9,776 nucleotides of DNA from Anaerolineales bacterium (GTDB lineage: Bacteria > Chloroflexota > Anaerolineae > Promineifilales > Promineifilaceae). The DNA is taken from positions 1 through 9,776 of the forward strand of contig JAGQGA010000148.1 in the NCBI GenBank assembly GCA_020432595.1, given 5' to 3'. The notes beneath the pieces are model-generated. The model saw only the letters and a program-made list of their open reading frames with translations, made no database searches and was not told the origin of the DNA. Made by a program: the position numbers and the translations under genes. Positions 1-7,845 of the stretch are shown here, piece after piece (position 1 is the stretch's first letter; each line of letters begins with the position of its first letter).

Positions 1-304
1 CCATAAAGGGATTGGTAACTTCGTTGCCGCCCACAACGGCGAGGAGGGTGATACGGTTTAGCAGAACGGCCGTTTCCCCCATTACCGCCACCGACACCTC
101 ATGAACATCAGCTTGCTTATAATGAATACCGCCACTTCGGATGATGTCCAGTTCTTGCGCCTTCCCCCAGGCGCCGCCCATATGAACAAACACTGACTTT
201 TCATGGAAGAGCGCGTCAAGAGCCTCTACCTTTTGCTCTGCCATCCATGCCCATTTCTCCTTCGAGAGATTGATTAATTCTTGTTCCCAATTTTCATTTC
301 CCAT
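1..304 (-). CDS. NTF2-like / DUF4440-type protein (partial, C-terminus off the left edge)
   Basis: The minus strand is open from an ATG at 304-302 to the window edge, giving 101 residues that begin MGNENWEQEL. The body, with VEALDALFHEKSVFVHMGG (residues 26-44), WGK (46-48) and NRITLLAVVGGNEVTNPF (83-100), has the helix-then-curved-sheet pattern of the nuclear-transport-factor-2 superfamily (SnoaL/DUF4440 type). Such proteins are small cone-shaped folds of about 120-130 residues, so only the last 20-30 are missing. The start is set by an AAGGAG ribosome site at 317-312, eight bases upstream. It follows the frameshifted aldo/keto reductase after 86 nt and may be co-transcribed. A function beyond the fold (small-molecule binding or isomerase-like) cannot be assigned. 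An ACGGCCGT palindrome at 66-73 encodes Thr-Ala-Val in this frame. Confidence 0.8.
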   Translation of the reverse strand, partial: MGNENWEQELINLSKEKWAWMAEQKVEALDALFHEKSVFVHMGGAWGKAQELDIIRSGGIHYKQADVHEVSVAVMGETAVLLNRITLLAVVGGNEVTNPFM

Positions 305-390
305 AAATTCTCTCCTTAACTATTCTTTTTCTGAGCCAGCCTCATACCGTTTATCGCTGACGAGTTCCACTTACTTAATTACAGTCAAGA
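305..390. other. Intergenic spacer, no clear signal
   Basis: These 86 nt lie between the stop of the frameshifted aldo/keto reductase and the start of the NTF2-like gene. Apart from the ribosome site next to 304 I see no hairpin or terminator. A TTGACT hexamer occurs on the minus strand, but no -10 box lies at an acceptable distance. Confidence 0.5.
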
Positions 391-1372
<982 letters not shown>

Positions 1373-1534
1373 TTTTAACCTCGTTTTTGTAGATAGTGAT
1401 TAATAACGGTGGCCGCTGGCGCAGTGTGTTATTGGGGAAGCGGGGCGTTTTGTGGGTGAACGGCCGTTTCAATTCTATTCAGCTCGTTGTTTGTTTCTAC
1501 TGTCAATTACTGTGTCATAGCACACCTTCTTTTT
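1373..1534. other. Intergenic region between MFS gene and aldo/keto reductase
   Basis: This 162-nt spacer carries one ACGGCCGT palindrome (1460-1467), the only exact copy in the window outside any gene or gene remnant, and the GAGG ribosome site for the reductase at its left end. A perfect TTGACA lies on the minus strand at 1506-1501, but the nearest -10-like hexamer (TAGAAT) is 23 nt away, so I do not call a promoter. No open frame or hairpin stands out. Confidence 0.5.
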
Positions 1535-2755
1535 TTAACTTCTTGCCTGAAATAATGGGGTACGGCTAAGGGCGAGCAAGCTGCCGCCACCAAAACTGAG
1601 GATACTGGCCGCGACGAAAATGATGATGTAGCTTCCTTCGCTTGCCAGAGCCGCAAAAGTAGCCGATGCCGTGAAAGTAGAAACCACAGTAACAACATCC
1701 ATCAGCGCAGTTGATAATCCCACCCATCCCTTAATGGCTTCTTGCATATAACTGATGGTGATGCTGAGTAGGGCAGCCGTAGCAATGGCATTCAGCCCTT
1801 GTAACCAGAAAACATGCGAGACCGATTCGGCATAAAAAAGGAGCAGCAAGTATAAGGCGTAAATCAGCCCATTCACCACCAAAATACGCTCCTTAGAAAA
1901 CCTAGATAGTGCCAACCCCCACAGCAACATAAAAGGCACTTCAAGCCCGGCGGCGATGCTGGCATTGATACCCACATCCCTCAGCGTACCCCCATAATCG
2001 TTGATGATCGCCAAAGGCAAGGTCGTTAGATGGAGAGCCAGAGCTACTCTAAGCAAGGTCACCCCGCCAATGCCCACCAGCCGTTCACGTGGAATCCGCC
2101 AACTCGTCGTGGCAGATTTGTCTTCCTTCTTTCCAGTGAAACCAATCTTCGTTTTTGAATCTGTAAACAATAGGCCAAAGATCAAGGTGAAACTGATATG
2201 AGCCAGCGCGGCGACGGCGAAAAGATCAAAGACCGTGTAGGTGCTGGCAACCCAGCCCGCTACAGGTGGCACAACGATCCAAGCGACCGTAAATAGGGTG
2301 CGTAAAACCGACACCATAAACTCGGCTCGGTCGGGGTGTCTCTGATCGTAGTAGACCCGCGAAAAGGAAAAGGTTTGGGAAAAGAGTGCCCCACCAAAAG
2401 GCAAGATGGCACAAAAGGCGATGATGTAGATCAGTGGGGTGGGGAAGAGGTAGATAAGGCCATAAGCAAGTGCCCCCAAGCTGGCGCAGGCAATGACTAA
2501 AAATCTACGGTCAGAAACCCGGTCAGCGAAATAGCCCAATACGAGCGAAGCGATGGCCGTACCGACCGAGGTCAGGGTCATAATCACCGCATAGATCGAA
2601 TTGGACATGCCCAGGTTATCAATAGCGACGATAGCCCGGTAAGGGGCAACAGACGCAGACGATAGGCCAATTAGAAATAGACTACTGCCTAAAATTGTCC
2701 CAATCGGCAACCACTTTGTAGATTTTTCTCGCTCTTCAACTTTTTGATTAATCAT
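1535..2755 (-). CDS. MFS transporter, sugar-efflux (SetA-like) type
   Basis: This 406-residue polytopic membrane protein has about twelve hydrophobic segments in two halves separated by a charged loop (around residues 200-225, rich in Lys and Asp), the usual major-facilitator layout. The loop between segments 2 and 3 carries a motif A-like LGYFADRVSDRR (residues 73-84). A segment with RHPDRAEFMVSVLRTLFTVAW (split here as RHPDRAEFMV and SVLRTLFTVAW) resembles the region before helix 5 in SetA/SetB sugar-efflux transporters. That family exports lactose, glucosides and similar sugars using the proton gradient, but substrate specificity here is inference. The start at 2755 has only a weak AGAAG ribosome site. 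It lies 38 nt downstream of the collapsed aldo/keto reductase and 162 nt upstream of the frameshifted one. It contains no exact ACGGCCGT copy. Confidence 0.85.
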   Translation of the reverse strand: MINQKVEEREKSTKWLPIGTILGSSLFLIGLSSASVAPYRAIVAIDNLGMSNSIYAVIMTLTSVGTAIASLVLGYFADRVSDRRFLVIACASLGALAYGLIYLFPTPLIYIIAFCAILPFGGALFSQTFSFSRVYYDQRHPDRAEFMVSVLRTLFTVAWIVVPPVAGWVASTYTVFDLFAVAALAHISFTLIFGLLFTDSKTKIGFTGKKEDKSATTSWRIPRERLVGIGGVTLLRVALALHLTTLPLAIINDYGGTLRDVGINASIAAGLEVPFMLLWGLALSRFSKERILVVNGLIYALYLLLLFYAESVSHVFWLQGLNAIATAALLSITISYMQEAIKGWVGLSTALMDVVTVVSTFTASATFAALASEGSYIIIFVAASILSFGGGSLLALSRTPLFQARS

Positions 2756-2793
2756 TCTTCTGTCCGCTTTTTGAGTTAAGGTCTGTTTCTTTC

Positions 2794-2989
2794 CTAGTAC
2801 CGATTAGCGACTACTGTGATACCCGCCATCGCTTCTTTGATTTGGGCGAGGCCAACGGCCGTTAACGCCACATCCAGCGCACCAAAATTATCATCCAAAT
2901 ATGCCAGCTTGCGTGAGCTAGGAATCGACACAGCCCAAACAAATCCGCGAGATTTTCATCCCTGTGTTTCCTAATCGTATGTATCCGAT
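2794..2989 (-). pseudogene. Collapsed chimeric aldo/keto reductase remnant
   Basis: Two aldo/keto reductase ends are joined here with the whole middle missing. Read from 2989 (minus strand), one frame gives IGYIRLGNTGMKISRICLGC, the N-terminal strand of a reductase like the neighbour at 3018-3995 (MEYVRLGKSGLKVSRLCLGC). Its start codon has become ATC, and an AGGAAG ribosome site survives at 3000-2995. That frame stops at 2920-2918. A second frame, overlapping from 2940 to the stop at 2796-2794, reads VSIPSSRKLAYLDD...GALDVALTAVGLAQIKEA...GITVVANRY. This matches the C-terminal cofactor-binding segment of reductases like the one at 391-1372 (IPGTRKL...). About 250 residues, including the whole catalytic tetrad, are absent. 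The two ends resemble different subfamilies, so the simplest origin is a deletion between two adjacent reductase genes. It cannot make an enzyme. Confidence 0.8.
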
Positions 2990-2994
2990 TTTTT

Positions 2995-3000
2995 CTTCCT
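2995..3000 (-). promoter_or_regulatory. Orphan ribosome binding site of the collapsed reductase
   Basis: AGGAAG on the minus strand lies five bases before the ATC codon at 2989-2987 that replaces the expected ATG. It shows where the lost gene began and supports reading 2794-2989 as a remnant that once had its own translation start. Confidence 0.45.
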
Positions 3001-3015
3001 TTGCGTCTTTGCGTG
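3000..3015. repeat. 8-bp tandem pair TTTGCGTC / TTTGCGTG
   Basis: Two adjacent near-identical octamers (3000-3007 and 3008-3015) lie two bases past the stop of the intact aldo/keto reductase. They do not form a hairpin and encode nothing recognisable. Confidence 0.5.
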
Positions 3016-3017
3016 AG

Positions 3018-3995
3018 TTACGAATGCGCGATCACAGGATGCGGCCGATACGGTTCTTCCAGATGTCTAACCTCGTCATCCATCAGATTAACGGTTAGCG
3101 CGGCCAGCGCATCATCCAGATGGTGGGGCTTGGTCGTCCCCACAATCGGAGAGACGATATTGGGCTTGGCATACATCCAGGCCAGCGCAACCTGCGCCAT
3201 CGGTATTCCCCGTGCTTCCGCTACTTCCTGAACGCGCTCAACAGTGGTCAGGTTGTCTGCCTGCTCGTAGCGGCTTTTGGCGAGGCTATCACTCTGGTAG
3301 CGAGCGGTTTCGTCCACTTTCTCAGGTTTACGCGCCAATACCCCACGTGCCAACGGCGAAAAGGGAATTACGCCCACGCCCTGATCTTCGCAGAGCGGCA
3401 TCATCTCGCGCTCTTCTTCGCGGTAGAGCAAGTTGTAATGATTTTGCATAGAGACAAAGCGCGTCCAACCGTGCAGATCGGCCGTGTATTGGGCTTTGGC
3501 AAACTGCCAGGCAAACATCGCTGAACCACCGATGTAACGCACTTTGCCCGCTTTCACGATGTCATGCAATGCTTCCATGGTCTCTTCAATGGGTGTTTCA
3601 TAATCCCAACGGTGAATCTGATATAGATCCACATAATCCGTACCGAGGCGTTGGAGACTGGCGTCAATCGCGCTCATAATATGTTTGCGGGAAAGGCCGT
3701 AGTCGTTGGGGCCTTTGCCCATCGGTTGGCGAACCTTGGTGGCAATCACCACTTCATCCCGTTTGGCGAAATCGCGCAGGGCATTGCCGGTAATGATCTC
3801 GCTCGTTCCGCTGGAATAAACATTGGCGGTGTCGAAGAAATTGATGCCCGCTTCCAATGCCCGTTGAATATAGGGTCGGCTTTGTTCTTCATCCAAAACC
3901 CACGAATTGTGTTCGCTCCGTTGCCCAAAGCTCATGCAGCCCAGGCAAAGGCGCGAAACCTTTAAGCCACTTTTTCCTAATCGTACATATTCCAT
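3018..3995 (-). CDS. Aldo/keto reductase (intact)
   Basis: This 325-residue NAD(P)H-dependent oxidoreductase of the aldo/keto reductase superfamily is a soluble TIM barrel that reduces aldehydes or ketones to alcohols. The catalytic tetrad is complete: Asp55 and Tyr60 in FFDTANVYSSG, Lys87 in VVIATKV, and His128 in DLYQIHRWD. The segment SPIVGTTKPHHLDDAL near the C-terminus is the usual cofactor-phosphate region, and the tail EEPYRPHPV is typical of this subfamily. I chose the ATG at 3995 because an AGGAG site sits six bases before it. An upstream in-frame TTG (4016) would add seven residues that are really the ribosome-site region. It follows the CMD-family gene by 37 nt, suggesting one transcript. 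Its N-terminus is close to the N-terminal stub of the collapsed copy just downstream. The substrate is unknown. Confidence 0.92.
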   Translation of the reverse strand: MEYVRLGKSGLKVSRLCLGCMSFGQRSEHNSWVLDEEQSRPYIQRALEAGINFFDTANVYSSGTSEIITGNALRDFAKRDEVVIATKVRQPMGKGPNDYGLSRKHIMSAIDASLQRLGTDYVDLYQIHRWDYETPIEETMEALHDIVKAGKVRYIGGSAMFAWQFAKAQYTADLHGWTRFVSMQNHYNLLYREEEREMMPLCEDQGVGVIPFSPLARGVLARKPEKVDETARYQSDSLAKSRYEQADNLTTVERVQEVAEARGIPMAQVALAWMYAKPNIVSPIVGTTKPHHLDDALAALTVNLMDDEVRHLEEPYRPHPVIAHS

Positions 3996-4001
3996 TTTCT
4001 G

Positions 4002-4006
4002 CTCCT
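4002..4006 (-). promoter_or_regulatory. Ribosome binding site deciding the reductase start
   Basis: AGGAG on the minus strand, six bases before the ATG at 3995. It favours this start over the TTG at 4016, which lies upstream of the site. Confidence 0.7.
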
Positions 4007-4032
4007 TTTTTCCCAAAACGGGAAACCTTTGG

Positions 4033-4356
4033 CTACTCCTTGAAGAGTTCCTTGGCGACCAAGATGGCAGAGATTGCTCGCGGCCAGCCGGTATAGAAAG
4101 CCAGGTGGGTCATCACTTCGGCAAGCTCAGTTTCTGAGAGACCATTTGCCTTCGCCAGTTTTAGATGGCTTGAAAGCTGCGCTATATTTCCATTGGCAAT
4201 GAGTGCCGCAACCGTGATCAGGCTGCGATCCCGTGGCGACAATTCTGCGCGTGCCCACACATCGCCGAAGAGGACATCATCCGTAAGTTCCGCCAATTTG
4301 GGCGCGAAATCGCCCATTAGTTGCTGTGCTCGTGATTGTTCTTTTTGTTCAGACAT
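4033..4356 (-). CDS. Carboxymuconolactone decarboxylase (CMD) family protein
   Basis: This 107-residue all-helical protein of the CMD/AhpD-like superfamily has the family core LSPRDRSLITVAALIA (39-54), His64 in SSHLKLA, and the signature VMTHLAFYTGWPRA (81-94) with His84. There are no cysteines, so it is not a CxxC-type AhpD peroxidase and belongs with the gamma-carboxymuconolactone-decarboxylase-like members. These act on lactones in aromatic catabolism, or have unknown roles in many genomes. Length is normal for a single-domain member. A GGAG site at 4367-4364 lies seven bases before the ATG. It sits between the EamA transporter and the intact aldo/keto reductase; CMD proteins next to reductases are common, but the substrate cannot be deduced. 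Confidence 0.88.
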   Translation of the reverse strand: MSEQKEQSRAQQLMGDFAPKLAELTDDVLFGDVWARAELSPRDRSLITVAALIANGNIAQLSSHLKLAKANGLSETELAEVMTHLAFYTGWPRAISAILVAKELFKE

Positions 4357-4431
4357 TTTCTTTCTCCATTCGTCTGCTGTGAGATGGTTTTAAAAATCCA
4401 ACTTTCGTTATAAGGGCCTGAGCAACAGTTT

Positions 4432-5367
4432 TCAGGTATGGCTGTTTGTTCGGGTCTTCTGCTCTCGATACAAAATATACAGCCCGCTGCCAACCGTCAA
4501 AAACGCGCCGATCCACGTTGCCAATGATGGGATTTCGCCCCAAATGGCAAAACCCCAAAAGATGCTAAACAGCAAGGCCACATATTCAAAGGGAGCGGCC
4601 GTCGAAGCTTCGGCCAGGCTATAGGCGCGGGCGATGAGATACATGCCGCTGGCCCAAATCAACCCTAAGCCAGCCATAATCAGCACATCCAACAGCGTGG
4701 GCATCGTCCAGGCGCGTAAAAGAAAGGCAATACTGGGATGGGCATTGGGAATTTCGCCGACAAAGATTGACAACGGGGTCAAAACAATGGCGGCCACCAG
4801 ATAAACCAGCGTACTGTAATAAGCCATCGTCGCGCTGCTGTCCGTTGTTCGCAGTTGCCGCGTCACCATCACATTAAGTGCGTAGGTCAACGTTGTTAGC
4901 AAGATAAAAACAGAGCCGATATTGAAGGTCGTTGCCCCCGGCCTGATGATGATCAGTACGCCAATAAACCCAATGAATAGGCTAAGCCAGCGGCGCGGCC
5001 CGACTTTTTCGCCCAGCCAAACAACCGATAAGAAAGTGATAAGGAGTGGTGCTGAGTTGCGAATGGCACCGACATCGGCCAGGGGGATGGCAGCTAGTCC
5101 CATCATGTAGGTTGTAAAGGAGACAAATAGCAATAAGCCCCGCACATATTCCAGCTTGTATCGCTGCGTCGTCGGCCACCCGCGTCGTCCTTCTAAGCGA
5201 AAAAGGGCTAGGGTGCAAGGTAGGGCCACCAAGTTACGAACGATGACAATTTCCAACACGGGATAGTCACCGCCAATCCATTTGATGGCAATATCTTGGA
5301 GGGAAAAGACAAACATGGCTAACATGAGGAAGCTAATCCCCTGAAGATTGGTGCTCATTTTGTTCAT
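4432..5367 (-). CDS. EamA-family (DMT superfamily) transporter
   Basis: This 311-residue integral membrane protein is made of two EamA repeats (about residues 8-145 and 155-303), giving roughly ten transmembrane helices. Repeat 1 contains RNLVALP (44-50) and the helix-loop APLLITFLSVVWLGEKV. Repeat 2 has the matching STAAPFEYVALLFSIFWGF followed by AIWGEIPSLATWIG. These duplicated P-x-x-x...GE motifs define the family of metabolite or drug exporters. The tail is short and polar (YREQKTRTNSHT). The ATG at 5367 is only 2 nt past the hydrolase stop and has an AAAGG site inside the end of that gene, so the two are probably translationally coupled. It may export a product of the hydrolase or BKACE reaction, or import a substrate; this is inference. 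Confidence 0.9.
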   Translation of the reverse strand: MNKMSTNLQGISFLMLAMFVFSLQDIAIKWIGGDYPVLEIVIVRNLVALPCTLALFRLEGRRGWPTTQRYKLEYVRGLLLFVSFTTYMMGLAAIPLADVGAIRNSAPLLITFLSVVWLGEKVGPRRWLSLFIGFIGVLIIIRPGATTFNIGSVFILLTTLTYALNVMVTRQLRTTDSSATMAYYSTLVYLVAAIVLTPLSIFVGEIPNAHPSIAFLLRAWTMPTLLDVLIMAGLGLIWASGMYLIARAYSLAEASTAAPFEYVALLFSIFWGFAIWGEIPSLATWIGAFLTVGSGLYILYREQKTRTNSHT

Positions 5368-5369
5368 AG

Positions 5370-7088
5370 TTACCTTTCAATAATTGGCAGAATCAGGTGC
5401 GACGGCCGTTTTTTATCATGAAAAATGTGATTAACGGCCGTTTCATACACCTCCGCCGTCTCAATCGCCATATCCCCACCCGTGTTGCTGTTGCGGTCAA
5501 AGCGCGGGAAGTTACTGCTGGACACCTCCAGCCGCAGGCGATGACCCGGCAAAAAAACATTGGCCGTGACCCACAAGTTGAGCCGCAACTCGTAGATTTC
5601 GCCCGGCTCCAGCAGTTCCGGTTCTGTGAATGAGTGGCGGTAACGGGCGCGGAGGATGCCTTCGGTGAGGATGAGGGAACGGCCGTTTGGGTACACATCC
5701 ACCAGCTTGCCCGTAAAATCAGTATCCCGCGCCGATGAAGAGACAAACAGGCGTAGTTCAATCGGGCCAGTTACTTCGAGGGGGTGTTGTAAAACGGCCG
5801 TGCTGTATACCAACACGTCATCACGCAACTCAACCTCGCGCTGGTCGCGTGGCCCCGTGGCATTCCCCCCAGGCAAAATCACCTGCCCCCCAACCGTCGG
5901 CACAGGCCGCAACGGATTGTACAGATAGACATCGGCTGGCTCGTCACTCGGCAGTTCGGTGGAGAGCGTACCGTCGCCGTGTAGCGTGTTGGCGCGTCCA
6001 CCGCTGTGCAGATAGTAAGGGCGGTACTGCGTGTCAGGCAGCGGCCAATCGGCTTCGCTGCGCCACTCATCAATCCCCATTACAAAGATCATCACCGGCG
6101 GCTCTTTGTCTATGCCATTGTCTTCTCCCTTCAGCCAGCGATCAAACCAGCGCAAATGAATCCCAGGCAGATCAATCGCTGCCGCGCTGCCCGCCCAGCC
6201 AAATTCGCGCTCAGGGAAACTGCCGCTAAAGTTCATATGCGTCCACGGGCCGATGATGACGCGCTGATTCTGCCGCGCCTTGTCAGAGCCACCCCGATCC
6301 CTCAGCCCCATGTAATTCTGGAAGGTGCTCCACGGGAAAATGTCGTACCAGCCGCTCATGTGAAGGGCTGGCACGGCCATCTGTTCATAGTTGGCCGTAA
6401 TAGACGACTGCTGCCAATAGGCATCGTCGCTACGATGGGTCAGCCATTCGCGGTAGAAGGGGGCATACGCCTGAATCAGCGGATGGGTCGCCAACGGCCG
6501 TTCATTGAATGCGCCATCTACGTCCAACGGAATGTCGCTATTGATGGGTGTCTCCCCACGCGCCACCCGCCGCTCGATTTCGGCGGGGACGATGTTGGCG
6601 ACCACCCAGCGCAGATCATGCAGAACCTTGGCCCCACCCTGATAGGAACAGCCTTCGTAGCCGTCGGAAAAGGCAATCGCTGGGGCGATGGCTTGCAATG
6701 CAGGAGGGTTTTCACGCGCTGGCAGCAATTGAGTGCCGCCGAGATAGGAGCCGCCGAACATGCCAACCTTGCCATTTGACCAGGGCTGAACGGCCGTCCA
6801 CGCCAACATATCCACGCCATCGGCCGTCTCCTGAATGTGCGGGTTAAACACCCCTTCGGAGGCGTAACGGCCGCGCACATCCTGCACCACCACCACATAA
6901 CCCGCCTGCACCGCCCGTAAAATATCAAAGGTAACGCTGCCGCCCACGATGCCTTCTTTGTTGTAGGGGGTGCGTGCTAATAAAACGGCCGTTGGCTTGG
7001 CTCCTTCCCGCCGATAGACATCCGTTGCCAGCCCCACCCCGTCCCGCATGGCGACCATGATGTTTTTCTCGATTAGAATGTTTGTCAT
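5370..7088 (-). CDS. CocE/NonD family alpha/beta hydrolase (Xaa-Pro dipeptidyl-peptidase-like acylase)
   Basis: This 572-residue serine hydrolase has the S15/CocE layout: an alpha/beta-hydrolase core with a helical cap inserted, then a C-terminal jelly-roll (PepX_C) domain from about residue 320 (DFTGKLVDVYPNGRSLILTE, LRARYRHS). The nucleophile is Ser114 in MFGGSYLGG. Asp249 in SGWYDIF and His284 in IIGPWTHMN complete the triad at the positions used by cocaine esterase, and Tyr42 near TPYNKEG is the usual oxyanion tyrosine. Family members cleave esters, beta-lactam precursors or X-Pro peptides; the substrate here is unknown. No signal peptide is present, so it is likely cytosolic. Its ATG overlaps the BKACE stop (ATGA), and an AGGGG site lies about seven bases upstream. 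Seven of the twelve ACGGCCGT copies fall in this gene, read as Thr-Ala-Val, Arg-Pro or Asn-Gly-Arg. Confidence 0.93.
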   Translation of the reverse strand: MTNILIEKNIMVAMRDGVGLATDVYRREGAKPTAVLLARTPYNKEGIVGGSVTFDILRAVQAGYVVVVQDVRGRYASEGVFNPHIQETADGVDMLAWTAVQPWSNGKVGMFGGSYLGGTQLLPARENPPALQAIAPAIAFSDGYEGCSYQGGAKVLHDLRWVVANIVPAEIERRVARGETPINSDIPLDVDGAFNERPLATHPLIQAYAPFYREWLTHRSDDAYWQQSSITANYEQMAVPALHMSGWYDIFPWSTFQNYMGLRDRGGSDKARQNQRVIIGPWTHMNFSGSFPEREFGWAGSAAAIDLPGIHLRWFDRWLKGEDNGIDKEPPVMIFVMGIDEWRSEADWPLPDTQYRPYYLHSGGRANTLHGDGTLSTELPSDEPADVYLYNPLRPVPTVGGQVILPGGNATGPRDQREVELRDDVLVYSTAVLQHPLEVTGPIELRLFVSSSARDTDFTGKLVDVYPNGRSLILTEGILRARYRHSFTEPELLEPGEIYELRLNLWVTANVFLPGHRLRLEVSSSNFPRFDRNSNTGGDMAIETAEVYETAVNHIFHDKKRPSHLILPIIER

Positions 7089-7833
7089 TGAACTACCCCT
7101 GTCGCTGCTGAGTGCAGACTTGTACCAAAATCACAAGCGACCTGTACCAACTCCGCGTTGTCACGGGCTAATCGGCCGTTAGGTAGCATCAGTGTGTCTT
7201 CAAGTCCTATTCGTGTCGCGTATCCTTGCGAGAACGCATACTTCAGCAGCATCCATGCCGTCGCATCCTTACCATGCAAGAGGCGTGGCGTTGTGACCCA
7301 TCATCAAGCACCTGCTCGATGGATTGAGCAATCGCCAGTGCCTCAGCTATATTTGTCGTCAATATCGGCTCAATTTGAATGTGGTTGCACTCCTGTGCTA
7401 CATCCGCTGCAACCATCAACCGCGCATCTTCGGCACTGAATAGACCAGCCTCTACGCCGACCCCACGTGCAAGTAACGCTTGGGCCAATTCTACTGCCCC
7501 AGGCTCACCGAAATTGACTCCTGCTGAGTCGGGTAGGACTGACCATTGGCGAACGCAAGTCAGACGACGACCCACATCCCCTTCAATCCACGCCGCTGTA
7601 CTCACTTCAAGAGGCACACCAGGGCATCTCTTTCTCAGTTCCAGTAGTGCTATCTCAATCACATTGGCTTCCAGAGATTCAACGCCCTCATGATTTCTAG
7701 GGTGTATGTGCAGGGCAACCGCCCCAGCATCAATCGCTCGGCATCCCTCTTCGCCAAGTTGGCTTGGGGTTATCGGCAGTGCCGGATGGCTGGCAACGGT
7801 GCGTGATCCGTTCAAGCAAGCTCTAATCCACAT
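7085..7833 (-). pseudogene. BKACE / DUF849 beta-keto acid cleavage enzyme, frameshifted
   Basis: BKACE enzymes condense a beta-keto acid with acetyl-CoA and split it into a CoA ester and acetoacetate, using a metal ion. The first frame starts at the ATG at 7833 (MWIRACLNGSRT) and carries the metal-binding HxH, His42 and His44 in ALHIHPRN. After Gly179 it leaves the family pattern and ends at 7243. The family pattern resumes one base out of register as TTPRLLHGKDATAW...TRIGLEDTLMLPNGR, ending at 7085. Adding one G to the GGG codon (7299-7297) gives a continuous 249-residue protein, a normal length, with Glu212 of GLED as the probable third metal ligand. Without repair the product lacks that ligand and the last barrel strand. 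The neighbours stay tightly packed: a 12-nt gap on one side, an ATGA overlap with the hydrolase on the other. This argues for a very recent mutation or a homopolymer sequencing error. Confidence 0.85.
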
Positions 7834-7845
7834 TGACTATCCCTA

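Noticed and set aside
1476..1506. Promoter with perfect TTGACA at 1506-1501
   Set aside because: The best -10 match (TAGAAT) is 23 nt away. With 17-19 nt spacing only two or three bases match.
3996..4016. Seven-residue N-terminal extension of the intact aldo/keto reductase from TTG
   Set aside because: The extension covers the AGGAG ribosome site of the ATG at 3995, and family members start at MEYVRLG.
6006..6779. Plus-strand open frame of 257 codons
   Set aside because: It lies wholly antisense to the CocE-type hydrolase, is rich in Arg/Pro/His and resembles no family. It is a mirror of the GC-biased gene.
7243..7833. Programmed -1 frameshift in the BKACE gene
   Set aside because: The junction GAT GGG TCA is not a canonical slippery heptamer and no downstream pseudoknot is apparent. 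A lost base in a G run is simpler.
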